A stretch of DNA of 64,000 nucleotides from Paramecium tetraurelia (GCF_000165425.1 NW_001799010.1:125739-189738), one strand, 5' to 3'; positions 1-11,506 are shown, numbered from the stretch's first letter. Notes: a model not told the origin generated them from the letters alone. Program-made: numbers and translations.

Positions 1-140
1 CCCAGAATTAATAGAACAATCAACTTCAATAATATGAAAATAGTAAATTATTTCATTAGAATCCTAATGTTAATAAGTTTAATATTTTCTAATCAAATTA
101 TATGAAAAAATAAGACTCATAAATAAATAAAGACTCATAA

Positions 141-554
141 ATGAATCAAGAATAATTAGAAGAAACTAATATTTTTGAGTCTAAAGTTTTTACAAGATAA
201 GTTCAATGCTATACTTGTTTATAAAATATTGATGGAACTTAATATTAATTAAATTGCTAACATATTTATCACATAAGTTGTTTGCAGGAATTAATTAGTA
301 CACAAATAAAAGGATTTAAATAAAATCCATAGCTTTCATGCATATGTAAATAAAAAATTCATAGAATTCCAAAAATTGATGCTGAATTTAATGAAATACA
401 TCAAAAAGAATTACTATAAAAATAAATAGAATTCATCTTTTATAAAAATTAATAGATTTTCTAAACTTGCAATCGCTGTAATTTCTTTTGGATTAACAAA
501 TAATCTTAGAAAAATTATAATGCCAAATAGTGTTGTATGTGTGATGAAAAGTGA
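141..554 (+). CDS. Small RING-like zinc-binding protein
   Basis: Read with TAA/TAG as Gln this is 138 codons ending in TGA. The N-terminal half has a RING-like spacing of Cys and His: CYTC, then CQHIYHISCL, then CICK. The C-terminal part has a second metal site, CNRCNFFW followed by CCMC just before the stop. This looks like a RING plus a half IBR-type module, so a ubiquitin-ligase role is inferred, not shown. An in-frame ATG at 102 could extend it by 13 codons, and the frame stays open to the window edge. No intron. The gene at 1140-2060 on the other strand has the same two-part layout. Confidence 0.6.
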
Positions 555-1139
555 GAAATTTAATTTGTTATTGTTAAGCTATTTTACTTATAAATAAACA
601 GTATTTAATATTAATTTATGATGAATATTTTCATCATAAATAAAAGGAAAATAGGTTATAATATAAACTACTATAAAAATATTTATTAATATGGTATTTC
701 AAAATATACTTACTATCTAGTCTACTCAAAATTTATATCGTAATTTATTTGATAAAATATTTCTAATCTTGCAACTAGTTGAAATCAATCTAGTTTGAAA
801 ACCTTAAAGAAATTATTAAAATTTCCTTTAATTTAAATTCAATCTGATTTAAATTAAAATATCCTTAATTTTACAATTAATATTTGTTTAAATTTACAAT
901 TATCATATCTATTTATTTGGTAAATGAAGATATAAAATTCTAGCTAGTCAAGATCATTATTGCTAAGGGATTGAAATCAAAATTTTATTCATTTACATAT
1001 CTTAACAATTACATTTCTTATGTTTGATAAATAAAAAATTATGTTTATTTCATATTTCTATAAAGATAATTTGAAAATCAAAAAGGTAATAAAATTTGAG
1101 ATTTAACAGTATATTTAAAATTTTAATAAAACTTATAAT
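555..1139. other. Intergenic, AT-rich, nothing found
   Basis: Between the 3' ends of two convergent zinc-finger genes. Both strands show frequent TGA and low-complexity A/T runs. I see no convincing exon or RNA. Confidence 0.5.
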
Positions 1140-2060
1140 TCAGGGGTAATAAATTGATCCACATTTGAAACAACTATCATTAGTTTTTTTATAGATATCA
1201 AAAATCCAAAATGTTTAGCACTATTTACATTATTAAAACATCTTCTAATATTTTTGAAATATAATTTTTATTTATTTTTGGAATAATTTTTCTCCATTTA
1301 ATTCTAAATGTTTTATATAGAAGTTTGAATATAATTCTTTTTTGCAGATGCAATAAAATTTTTATTGATGATCATAATTCAGGAATTATTAATTAAATTA
1401 TGTATTTAAGCATTTTTTATCAAAGAAATGATTGCACGGAGTTTCAATTATATCAAACCCTCTGTCTTTACATACATCGCATTGCCTATATTGAAATTAA
1501 TTTATTTTTAAATTCTTATCTTGTTATATATTTTATTATTTTAATTAGCTCCCTAATGATAATGATGAGGTGTATTTTACAGGCTGATATATAGATTAAA
1601 TTTGCTTAGGTTCTATTACAATTTTATTTTTATCAGCATCTATATATTAACTATTCTCAGCCTTCTAAAAATTTAAAGATTACTCTAATAAATTCTGTTT
1701 CTAATCATAAATAATTTCAGTAATTTTAGGTGCTCTAGTACTAACTGTCTTTGCAGATTGTGATTTCATAATTTTGATACTTGATTGTTTAGGAAAATCC
1801 ATAGTAGATTTAAAAGGCGGATTTTTTAATTCATTAATCAAGGATTCCATAGCATCCATTTTTTTATTTATATTAGTGAAATTATTTGTCAGACTTTGAG
1901 ACACATTACATTAATTATCTTTCAGTTCCTCTATTTGTTTATAAAGATTTTTCAGGCTTTGTAAAACTTGCCCATTCTATCCTACATTATTTTAATTTTA
2001 TAACTGATACTCTTAATTGGCACTACTTGGTATCCCGAGATATTTTATATTAGATTTCAT
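1140..2060 (-). CDS. RING-like zinc protein with coiled-coil N terminus
   Basis: Uninterrupted 307-codon frame in the ciliate code. Residues 1-120 are polar and Gln-rich with a short predicted coiled coil (LKNLYKQIEELKDN). The C-terminal half has CDVC, CNHFFDKKCL and CICK, then CKQCQTFW and CFKC ending two residues from the stop. This repeats the RING plus second-zinc-site order of the gene at 141-554, so the two are probably paralogues facing each other tail to tail. E3-ligase activity is inferred from the family only. No intron is needed. Confidence 0.6.
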
Positions 2061-2329
2061 TATCTAATATCAAAATAATTTTTATTATTTAGTAAGCATT
2101 CTAATTCTATCATATAAATTTCTTGATAATTGATTAGATTCAATAGGAATAATAGTAAAAATGATTTAAAACTGAAAAATAAACTAGAGAATATCCTATT
2201 GATTCACTCATAGAATTGGAGAGGATTAATATTTCGATTCAATAAGGAGATATAATGCCATTTATATAACTAATTACAAATTATTCGAGCAAATGTTATA
2301 TATTAAATTATTTAAACTAATAAGATTAT

Positions 2330-3812
2330 TCAGAGAAGCTCCATCATCAGTTTAATGAAATCTTGCTTATTTAACTAAGAATAGATCGAATAATTACTTT
2401 TTTTTAATTAAATTTGCTTGCAATTTCATTTTCAATTTTATCTTCATCACAACTTATATATTTAGAAAATTAAGAGGTAACAACAAATCCTTTCCTTTAC
2501 AATTCGTAAAATGCAATATTCAAATTGAATTCATTTAACAAAGCTGCTCTATCACAAGAAGTAAAAATGAATTCATTCATATCTATTTTTCCATTTCCAT
2601 CAATGTCAATTTAATCAAATATTTCATCTATGTCTTCTTCATATCCTAAGGCATTTTTCAATTCCTCCTTTTGTAAGGTTCCATTATGATTGGTATCATT
2701 CTTCAAAAATACCCTTTAGATTTGATTTTATCTCTCCTAAAAAAACATCTTATTCATGACTAATATTATTTATTATTAAAGATACGAGGCCTTTTTGACC
2801 TATATCTTTGAAAATATCGATTCAGCATATTGAGATTAATATTTCTTTATAATTTTTTAGTAATTTGAATTTTACTGCAAATTATCATAAATTGAGAGAT
2901 TTTTTAATTCCAGAAATTAAATTACTAAAAGAAACCAAAAGGAATTTCTATATGATAAATCTTTTGGTTTCTTTAAAATCATTTCAGTTGTTTATTTAGT
3001 TATTTGTTTATTCGTAAGCAATTGAAATAAAATAAGTCCAACTGCCTTCATGTCGTTTAGTTGATTCCTCTAAACATCCTATTTATCCTTTACTTAAAAT
3101 ACAGGATATATATCAATCAATTTGACATAATGATTATTTGATTAATCTTAGAGAGCAAAGCTTTGAATGCTTAAATTTCCATGATAATTATTTAAATTAT
3201 GAATCTCTTTGAGAGTATCTAAAATTTAAGATATAATGTAAATGGCATTGTCCTCTTCAATTTTACCGCATAAATTGTTAAGCTTACCGCCACTACAGTA
3301 TTATTGAATCACATAGTAGCATTTAAAATCTTGAAACAGCTCGATTGCGTTATTAAAATGTGGGGAAGACTTTTGTAATATAAATAGAATTACTAAGTTA
3401 TTTTCTCGAATATTATTAATGTATTAATCCATGTCATTAATTGATTCGTCTTCTTTTAGAATGGTCTTAGCAGTTCTAACCTATCCGGTGACATTATGTT
3501 GTATTAAACCTATATTGTCATTATCTGAATAAATTAAATGAGCTTACTTGGATAACCAAAGTCCTAATTGAGAACGGAATAAGTTTTGGCTAAAGCTTCC
3601 TTAAACATCCTTTTGCTAGTTCCGATTGCAATTGGAGTTTTTATGGTCGAGAAATGGTCTTTTACAATTGTGTTCAAAGTAGGCTATGTTTTAGGTCTTA
3701 TTGGGGTTTCTTTTCCTTTTGATTTACTTTGAATATTTGTGTCGCTTTAAGTGTGTAACTTCTTGGCAGCAAAAGATTTCCTTGAATTCCTATTTGACTA
3801 GCACAAACCCAT
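2330..3812 (-). CDS. CDPK-like pseudokinase with EF-hands
   Basis: Calcium-dependent protein kinase architecture: an N-terminal MGLC that fits N-myristoylation, a kinase domain at about residues 85-330, then EF-hand loops DTNHNGTLQKEE and DIDGNGKIDMNE and a CDPK-like tail. Two 23-nt introns (3525-3547 and 2375-2397) give 479 codons. The kinase lacks catalytic residues: where HRDLKPEN is expected there is HGNLSIQS, and the DFG position reads DIYP. So it is probably a calcium-sensing pseudokinase or scaffold. The glycine loop is also degenerate. Membrane attachment is inferred from the N terminus. Confidence 0.8.
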
Positions 3813-4662
3813 AATATTATTAATTCAATATATTAAATTTAAGTTGTATTAAATACTGGTAACCTTGCGTATCTTAATTTTACAAATAATACTCCTCTCA
3901 CATGCATTGCATAAATAAAGTGTTAAAAATAAGTCGAACTATAATTTATGAAAAGTGATATTTGATAAATATAGAAATTCAAATTTGGTAAAAACATAGA
4001 TGAAATTCTAAAAAATATCAAAAGAAAAATTATGTAGATTTCTCAATTGACATATAGAAATGGTGTAATTCTACTAATCTATCTAGTACCAAAGTTAATC
4101 TGAACCTATAAATGAATTAAAACCTTTAGAACAAGGGATTATAATTATAATTCATTAAAATTAAGTAAAAAATTCATAATTTAATTATGCTTGTCTATAA
4201 TAATGAAACTATTTGAGTATATATTTAATTAAAGAGATTTTATTTCAAACAAGATAAAATTTCCTAAACATTCTTATTTCATCAACCTATAGAGAGGATA
4301 TCATAAGGCAATTTGTTACTTTCCATCATTATATTAAATAATATAAAAACTTGATATACAATTATTTCAAATTTAAACAAAAGCAAATTGTATAATTATC
4401 ATTCCTCTTTCATATTATGTGCAATATTTAACATATTAGAAAAGAAGAGAGTAGACCATTTAATTTTATAATTTACTCCCTATAAATAGATGAACTGATT
4501 ATAACTTTTAACCTTTATAGTATTTCAGAGTGTTGAGGTGATCAACGGGATGATCTAAATGTAGAAGAGCTGTTTCTAATGTTACTTAAGTTATAGAGGA
4601 AAACGAAAGAAAGTAGCAATTATCTCTTGTTATTGCTAATTAAATATATTAAAATATAATTT
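3813..4662. other. Intergenic region upstream of fibrillarin
   Basis: About 850 bp between divergent starts. Mostly A/T runs without a supported frame. A more GC-rich patch at about 4530-4620, just before fibrillarin, could be 5' UTR or a small RNA, but I see no diagnostic box. Confidence 0.4.
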
Positions 4663-5559
4663 ATGGGTAGAGACTTCAGAGGAGGAAGAGGCGACACAAG
4701 AGGAGGCGGTCGAGGAGGAGACCGAGGCAGAGGAGCCCCAAGAGGTAGGGGTGGTGACAGAGGAGGCCGAGGAGGTCGAGGAGGCCGAATGGGAGGAGCT
4801 CCTAAGGCTTTTGTGGTTCCACATCCAAGATTAGCAGGAGTTTTCGTTGCTAAAGGATAACAAGAAGCTTTGGTGACAAAGAACATGGTGCCAGGAGAAT
4901 CAGTGTACAATGAAAAGAGAATTTCAGTGGAAGACAAACAAACTGGAGAGAAAGTCGAATATAGAGTTTGGAACCCATTCAGATCAAAGATTGCTGCTGG
5001 TATAATTGGTGGTGTTAGTGACATCTTCATAAAGCCAGGTGCCAAAGTATTATATTTGGGAGCTGCATCAGGAACAACAGTATCCCATGTTTCAGATGTG
5101 ATAGGAGCAGAAGGTAAGAATTTATGATGATGTCTTTTTAGGCGTGGTTTATGCAGTGGAATTCTCTCACAGATCTGGAAGAGATCTAGTAAATATGGCA
5201 AAGAAAAGAACAAACATAGTGCCTATCATAGCTGATGCAAGAAAGCCATTGGAGTACAGAATGCTCGTAGGAATGGTGGATGTTGTGTTTGCAGATGTTG
5301 CACAACCTGATTAGGCCAGAATTGTGGGATTAAATTCACAATATTTCCTTAAAAAGGGAGGTCATTTCATGATCTCCATCAAAGCCAACTGTATTGATTC
5401 TACCAATCGTGCTGAAGTTGTATTTCAACATGAAGTGTAACGTCTTAAGGTATAGATTAATGTATATTCTAGGATGAAGGACTTACACCTTAAGAATAAC
5501 TCACTCTAGAACCATATGAAAGAGATCATGCTATTGTAATTGGAGTATATAACGCTTGA
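4663..5559 (+). CDS. NOP1: Fibrillarin, rRNA 2'-O-methyltransferase
   Basis: Catalytic methyltransferase of box C/D snoRNPs, acting in the nucleolus on pre-rRNA. Residues 3-46 form the GAR domain (RGGRGG-type repeats), followed by the conserved core with [18 protein letters not shown] as the SAM-binding motif, then VYAVEFSHR and the C-terminal [12 protein letters not shown] block. Two introns, 5114-5141 (28 nt) and 5450-5472 (23 nt), give 282 codons, close to the usual 290-320. The gene is more GC-rich than its neighbours at the GAR repeats. It fixes the code: TAA/TAG fall at Gln positions. Confidence 0.97.
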
Positions 5560-5588
5560 ATATTAAAATATAAAGTATATTAAATTTA

Positions 5589-6397
5589 ATGAGTCATTAT
5601 CAAAATCCAACCTACAATCACGCATAAATGAAAAATCAAGTTGGTGTTTCCAATCTAAAAATGCTCGACGGTGAGGACTTAAGTATTAAGTTATGCATAT
5701 ATTCTCTTAGCTGCTGGAGACAGGAGAAAATTGCAGTAACTGTAAATGAAGGACTGGGTATAATAATAAACACAAGAGAATCAACAGAAAAAACAATTGA
5801 ATAAACAGATATAATAATAATACGATCAGCAGACATTATAGATTAATTAGAGTTTAAAGGAGTTGGAGGAAGAGAAATAGAGGAGGAGAGTCGAAATGGA
5901 AATTGCCAATTAACAAATCAATAATCAATTGGCAAAGGAGAAATAGGATAGGGAGGAATATATGGCTAGATAGGCTCAACTAGAAAAGAAATAACACGCG
6001 GAAGAGATTTTGAACAACGATGTTTGGACTGAGAAGTATTTCTAAAGTCTTATACTAGTACTGCTACTTGTCAAAGTGCTTTAGCTCCTCATCGAGTGAT
6101 ACCTTATCATTATAAAGGGATGTCAGATTAATAGAGATAAGAAATAAGGAACGACTAGGCTAAACAGAGAGAATAAAATGAATAAAAAAGATAACAAGAA
6201 AAAGAGGATGAAAAGATGTGGGCTCAATATAATGAAGTAACAGTCTGTATTCATATTTAAAGCATAACCGAAAATAATTAATTATTCAGGAAAGGGAGAA
6301 GGCTAGAAAATTGCAAACACTTAGAAATAACCAAAAAGAATTCAACTTATTGTCATAGACCGAATAGAAACTCAAATTAAAAAATGAATATGCATGA
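5589..6397 (+). CDS. RIB43A-like ciliary microtubule protein
   Basis: Coiled-coil protein of the RIB43A family, a component of ciliary doublet microtubules. The family core is seen around residues 150-180, with PHRVIPYHYKGMSDQQ followed by a long Gln/Glu/Lys helix. Introns are 5683-5710 (28 nt), 6036-6058 (23 nt) and an apparent 6237-6289 (53 nt). With these the gene is 235 codons, shorter than the roughly 380 of animal RIB43A. The 53-nt gap is outside the usual size range here, though the reading frame and helix resume cleanly after it. It starts 30 bp after fibrillarin ends. Confidence 0.8.
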
Positions 6398-6551
6398 CAA
6401 TCCATTATAATAAAAATCTTATTAAGTACTTTAAGCATTCTTTTATATTATTAACCTTCTTTCATCATACTTCTGCATACTAAGAAGTATTGATAAGTTA
6501 AAAATAATGGAATTTAATATGATTTTATTCTAAATGATATTTTGGGATTTA

Positions 6552-7152
6552 TCATTTAACAATTCTATCTCTTCTGTATTTGAATGGATATGATGAAATA
6601 TCCTACAATGGGGAGGCTCTTTCCTCACTTGGATATAGTATGTTTGTGAAAAATCCATGTCTATTGTTATAGGCTTCTCTGATTTATCTGTGAATCTCTT
6701 ATGATGTCCAAGTACGAGGTACTTGCTCATTGAGTGCCTTCATATTCAAACCTACTCTTTTCTCAATCAAATTCAGCAAACTCAACTTTTCACTAAGAGA
6801 GTAATGAGGAATTGTGTTACTTTTGTAAAGAAGTGTAAAATGGATTGAAATGGACCCAACCAAGCCAAAGTAAACCAGATATTGCTGCAGGAATCAATCT
6901 TTAGGCACCTACTGAGTATTTTGTTGCGATATATGGTTATAATGCTCCAGAGTAGTGAAAGAGTGCATAACATGCAACAGGGAATCCCCAATAGGACCAA
7001 GTATTTAATCTATCCCTGAGAAGGAAAGATTTGATATCTTCTGAGAACAATACTCTTTGTTTGTATGCATTAAGTAGTGTAATGGATTTCTCTTCCTCAG
7101 TGTAGAAATGCCAAATTCTCAATTCAAAAGGAGATCTCTAAACTTGAGCCAT
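6552..7152 (-). CDS. Small membrane protein, function unknown
   Basis: 191 codons after removing one 28-nt intron (6793-6820). The first 60 residues are soluble and charged; two hydrophobic stretches follow at about residues 62-80 and 88-110, then a basic C-terminal tail. No family recognised. The size, two helices and lack of a classical signal peptide would fit an organelle inner-membrane subunit, but that is a guess. Convergent with RIB43A, with about 155 bp between the stops. Confidence 0.7.
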
Positions 7153-7207
7153 TTATTTTTAATAAAATTAATATTTATATCCACATCGAAAATATTATAA
7201 TAAGAGT

Positions 7208-7669
7208 TCAAAGCTAATCAATGAAAGTGGATTAGCAAGTCTCTAATGTTCTAATATGATTTTGAATTAAAATGCAGTTTTTTCTTTTTCTAGTTCTAAT
7301 GATATTGACAGGCTCAGACGATTGAGGAATTCTTTCTCTAATCATCATGCCTCTCTTAGGCTCTATGATTAGAATCTTATCACTAAAACTAACCTATTTC
7401 CTACCATGTCTTAATCTCTCCTAATTAAGCAAATCCGCCTGGTTATTAAAAGCGAACAAATTGTTATACCTTAATGAAGATCTCTTTTAATTATTGTTGG
7501 TGTAGGATTGTCTTTGCAAGTCCTAGATTGGAATTAGTTTAAGTTTTTGAAATTGTGATGGTATGATAATGTTTCTTTAAGAATGATAAAATTCTCTAAA
7601 GGTTCTGCAATTCTAAAGGGAGTCATCATTGATTTGAAGTTTTTTGGCTAAATTAAAGGATTAGAACAT
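7208..7669 (-). CDS. Small basic protein with RVxF-like motif, unknown
   Basis: Intronless 154-codon frame, rich in Arg, Lys, Gln and Asn. No domain recognised. At about two-thirds of the length it has RKQVSFSDK, which matches the K/R-x-V-x-F docking motif used to bind protein phosphatase 1; such a short motif is weak evidence. The protein may be intrinsically disordered. Confidence 0.55.
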
Positions 7670-7969
7670 AATTAATAAATGATACTAAGAATAAAATAAG
7701 TCCTTAAATTTATCAAAGTAATACTATAATACTTTTAAATAATAAATTATGAGAGAAATTTGTGAAATAATTATTAAATGCCATATTGTATTTACTGAAT
7801 AACCAATTCATGATAATAATGATAATTAATTAGATTTTGTGCAAATAATATTTAAACATAGAATTCTAATATAGTTTAAACTCTCCTATTATATCCTTTC
7901 GAATCTTATTATAAGAAGGATCTTAGAGAAAATTATTAAACATTTAAACATATAACATAGTATTATCTC

Positions 7970-9623
7970 TCATTATTGCTCAATAGCCCATAGTTCCATA
8001 TGCATTATTCCAAATTTCTCTTCATTAGTAAATCTTGGGTTCTCAAAAGTGGAACAAGGGTTAGAATAACCAAATGAAAGACTTTAATCTATAAAGAGAC
8101 CAAATTTATCTCCACATCCTATTCCTATACCAGATTCATCGCAGAAAATAAAATCTTTATTTTTTTCAGTCCAAACAAATGTCCTAATTTCATTCTACTT
8201 AAATCATATAATTTTAATTATACTTTTGAATCGACATTGAATAAAAAGGTTTCACCATTACCCTTAAAGCCTTGGAAGTATTTATTAATTTCGCTTGAAA
8301 TGTATACACCAAAAATATTAAGATCAAAATCTTTGATTATTAATAACATGGGAAATATTTATCTAATTTACTGAAGCATGTTATGATAACTGGATCCATC
8401 AATATCAATATCGTAAAGCTTATTCCAATTAGCTAATCTATATATAGCCGGTATAGATTAAATGACTTATTTGAACGTTGTATTGGTAAAGCAATTGGAG
8501 TTTCCTGTCAAAATTGGAACATATTCCAAACTAGCCCATAAATCTATTATTTTTAATAAAATTTACTGCCCATACGCTGCCCAATAACATCTGAGATTTC
8601 ATCTACATCCACATTTAAATTCTATTTTTAAGCAAGATCATAAATGAAATCTACAAATGGTAAAAGAGTTAATTCTACAGCTGCTGTATAAGTTGAACAG
8701 GCTTCAGTGATGAACCTGGCCATTGTAATGCAATTTTCCTTTTTGATTTCTTCAGCATACAATTTCCCTTCATAGTCTCTTTCAGCATGCTAATTATATA
8801 ATATTTAAGTCCCTTACTCTAAAAAACACTGTAGCAATGCTTTATTTTTACTCTTTAAGTTTGTCTAATTGTTTTCTGTGTTTCTTCTCAAATTTTGGCT
8901 TTCCTATCCCTGATAGCATTATTTGCACAATATAGTCTAAATGACCATATTTATTAGGTAAGACATAATAAACTGCTTCATTTATATCACTCATTGAGAT
9001 GCAAGCTTGGAATCTTAATTTCTAATGGTTATCAACTAGATGATCTTATTGAACTGGATTGAATAGGATTAAATCAGATGCCAGAGTCAACTATCCTTAG
9101 ACATTTTATATATTGTTACAATATACTACATCAACTAGTAATAATTATGATCTACATTACATCTTAATGAATTAGCCTCAGGGTTCCATAAATATTCTAA
9201 TTTCTCCCTTTCTTCTTGAATGTGAACAACTGGAAATGTCTTCTCATTTTTCTTGGGTATTCTTATGAATTAACCTTAGAATATTAAGTCACTTGACAAA
9301 TTATTGATTCTCATTAGGTAGTCTTCACAAACGTTAAATTTGATTGCCATTCCATATAATGAATCATCAGGTTTCACTTCATAATCAATAAGATCTTCTT
9401 AAAATTATTACTCTTCTTAGTGTACTGATTGAACCTGCTATTTATTATCATACTCTTCTTCAATAATTTTCATTGCTTCTTCATCAATAATTTAAAAATC
9501 AATGGGTACTTTATTATCTACTTAAGGTTCTTCCAATTAGAATTGATCAAACTGTTCAAATTGAATAGTTTGTGAATCTTGTCTCAGCTTCTTTGAGAAG
9601 GCATTTTTAAATATATTTAACAT
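7970..9623 (-). CDS. LysM-TLD protein (OXR1/NCOA7-like)
   Basis: OXR1-family protein linked to oxidative-stress resistance and V-ATPase regulation in other eukaryotes. Order seen: acidic N terminus, LysM at about residues 80-123 (DDSLYGMAIKFNVCEDYLMR ... GQFIRIP), a GRAM-like block at about 165-230 (LTLASDLILFNP), and a C-terminal TLD domain with GIGIGCGDKFGLFIDQ and CSTFENPRF, ending MELWAIEQQ. Four introns (29, 28, 23 and 29 nt, including 9091-9119 and 8195-8223) give 515 codons. A broken copy of its N-terminal part lies at 47057-47530. Confidence 0.93.
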
Positions 9624-10110
9624 TTCAAATAATATCTTAGATGGAGTGGAAATTAATAAACATAGTTTTATTCAAATTATTAATTTTATTTCATATTCTT
9701 GATTATAAATAAATTATAATAGATGAAATAAGATATAGCAATTAATTATAAGTATCTTGCTTAATCAAAATTGATATAACAGATATAATATGATCATTCA
9801 TCAATAATATAATGGACTAATAATAATCAAGTATTTTATTGATCTAAATTTAATCAATTAGAGTCTTGTTATAACCAAATATAACAAAAATAGTACTCAC
9901 ATTAAAATACTAATGTTCATTGATATAAATTAAAAACCTATAATCAAATTAAGAATATTGGCAATCAAAAGAAAGCTTCATCTTAGATATATCTTTCTAA
10001 TTTTTTTTAGAAAAATAGTTGAATATTTATTTTTATACCCATTTAATTGAATCTTTAATGGGATAGAGTAAAATATAGAAAATAATTTAATTTAAAAATT
10101 AGCTGTTGAT
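9624..10110. other. Divergent intergenic region
   Basis: Separates the start of the LysM-TLD gene (minus strand) from the small-RNA promoter (plus strand). Strongly A/T-rich with no supported frame. It may carry both promoters. Confidence 0.4.
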
Positions 10111-10130
10111 TTTAATTATTTTATTTATAA

Positions 10131-10147
10131 ACCCATAATTTAGAAAT
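10131..10147 (+). promoter_or_regulatory. PSE-like element, RNA copy A
   Basis: ACCCATAATTTAGAAAT about 55 nt before the presumed RNA start, with an A/T TATA-like stretch at about 10158-10166. The ACCCATAA core matches what I recall of the ciliate snRNA-type proximal sequence element. The same element is at 11265-11283 and, inverted, at 46991-47006. Confidence 0.55.
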
Positions 10148-10184
10148 TAATTATTTATTATTTATAGAGCAAAATATTGGTTAC

Positions 10185-10373
10185 AAAACTTAATCCATCA
10201 CTGGGTTCAATCAAATTGAAACAAAACCTATCCAAGTTTAAACCTATTTAATAGGTTGCGGGCGAGGCTCCTATTCCGGAAGCTAAGCTCGTTCTTAAAT
10301 TAAACAAACGAAATTTATATATATATTCTCTCTTCTGTGATAACTTCAAATAGATCAAATCATTTTCTCCACT
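10185..10373 (+). ncRNA. Candidate small RNA, copy A
   Basis: A body of about 185 nt downstream of a PSE. It is much more GC-rich than its surroundings and is almost identical to copy B: from about 10227 to 10373 I count one difference. It folds into a short stem (AACCTAT/ATAGGTT) and a strong hairpin at about 10260-10292 (GCGGGCGAGGCTCC ... GGAAGCTAAGCTCG). No protein frame explains the conservation. I compared it with U1, U2, U4, U5, U6, U3, telomerase, RNase P and SRP RNA signatures and could not assign it; the hairpin slightly resembles U1 stem-loop II, but no 5'-splice-site-pairing end is seen. Ends are estimates. Confidence 0.5.
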
Positions 10374-10559
10374 TAAAGAAACAATAGAACACATGTAATT
10401 TTTAGAATATCAAATATTTATTAGAGCAATATTAACAAATTATTTAAAAAATATAATTTCTCTTTGAAACGAGACTAACTACTCAGTGTTAACGCATGGC
10501 ATAGCACTCAGTATACACGATATAATTTGTGTATTTGGATAATTGTACATTTATTCTAT

Positions 10560-10910
10560 TAGTGATTGTTTAAATGATTACTGAATTCTGAGGCCTATTT
10601 AAAATTTTATTCTACTCTTCTAAATTTTTGTATTTAAATTAACAGCAACTGCAATTGGTTTTTAAATATATTAGAGTTTAAATTTATCTTAAATAAAACT
10701 AAACTCAAAATTTGGAATTTTATGATACCGATTCTATGAAGTAATTGCTAATTAATCAAGTTTATTGGAATAAATTTACAAGTGAATTCTTTACAATTTC
10801 AGAAAAACCAAGAAGACACCCGCAAATTCTAGCAGGAAAGTAGTCTTGTTTTTGAATATTAAAAATGGTTATAAATTATAGCAGATTTTTTTTCTGTTCA
10901 TTAAACTGTA
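10560..10910. repeat. Diverged duplicate segment, copy A
   Basis: Aligns by eye to about 11530-11940 with many substitutions and gaps; shared blocks include ACCGATTCTATGAA and GCAAATTCTA. It is part of the tandem duplication spanning 10110-13425. No gene recognised in it. Confidence 0.5.
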
Positions 10911-10914
10911 ATAG

Positions 10915-11228
10915 GTTGCAACTCTATTAACAAATAGGGCAATTAGATATCAACCATGTTGGATATTCCTAATGTAATTTGTTTTTAATGAGTTTGCTAA
11001 ACATTAAAAATGAAACTAATGTTTGCAACTTGATACGTTTAACAGATTCAAATTCTCAGCATTTAATAGATTATATAATTCCATTAGCATAGTATCATAA
11101 CTATTTTACTTTGCAAATGTTGATATTAAAATTTGAATATATCTATTAAATTTCCTTAAGGTTAATTTACAAGACTAACACTATTCGTTTTCATCTTATT
11201 TTTCTTATGGTAATCCTAATCCAACATT
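10915..11228 (-). pseudogene. RING-domain fragment of the UBR-type E3 gene
   Basis: Aligns along its whole length to 13097-13420, the RING exon of the E3 gene downstream. It keeps CQSC and CKHQFHFQC in one frame, but a one-base loss before the last zinc pair shifts the frame into TGA. The sequence coding the C-terminal E3 domain (about 11950-13090 in the intact gene) is missing here. It has no start codon of its own. This is a truncated tandem duplicate. Confidence 0.8.
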
Positions 11229-11264
11229 GATATTTAAATATTAATTTTAATGAATTTATTTATA

Positions 11265-11283
11265 AACCCATAATTTAGAAATT
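11265..11283 (+). promoter_or_regulatory. PSE-like element, RNA copy B
   Basis: ACCCATAATTTAGAAATTAA with the same TATA-like spacing as copy A. The promoter block differs from copy A at only a few positions. Confidence 0.55.
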
Positions 11284-11319
11284 AATTATTTACTATTTAT
11301 CGAGAAAAATATTGCTTAT

Positions 11320-11506
11320 AAAACTTAATCCATCACTGGGTTCAATTTAATGAGCAAAACCTATCCAAGTTTAAACCTATTTAATAGGTTGCGGGCAAGG
11401 CTCCTATTCCGGAAGCTAAGCTCGTTCTTAAATTAAACAAACGAAATTTATATATATATTCTCTCTTCTGTGATAACTTCAAATAGATCAAATCATTTTC
11501 TCCACT
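11320..11506 (+). ncRNA. Candidate small RNA, copy B
   Basis: Second copy of the RNA body at 10185-10373. The region from CCTATCCAAG to the CTCCACT 3' end is nearly identical, while flanking duplicated DNA has drifted far more, which argues for selection or gene conversion on the RNA. It lies about 550 bp beyond the 3' end of the UBR E3 gene and points towards it. The class is not identified; the ends are estimated from the conservation boundaries and the PSE distance. Confidence 0.5.

Noticed and set aside
3806-3815. ACCCATAAT match as another PSE
   Set aside because: It overlaps the start codon of the CDPK-like gene and lacks the extended TTTAGAAAT block shared by the RNA promoters.
10185-10373. 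Assignment of the small RNA as U1 snRNA
   Set aside because: A hairpin resembles U1 stem-loop II, but there is no ACUUAC 5' end, no U1-70K loop and no Sm site.
10185-10373. Assignment as telomerase RNA
   Set aside because: No template complementary to a G-rich ciliate telomere repeat is present.
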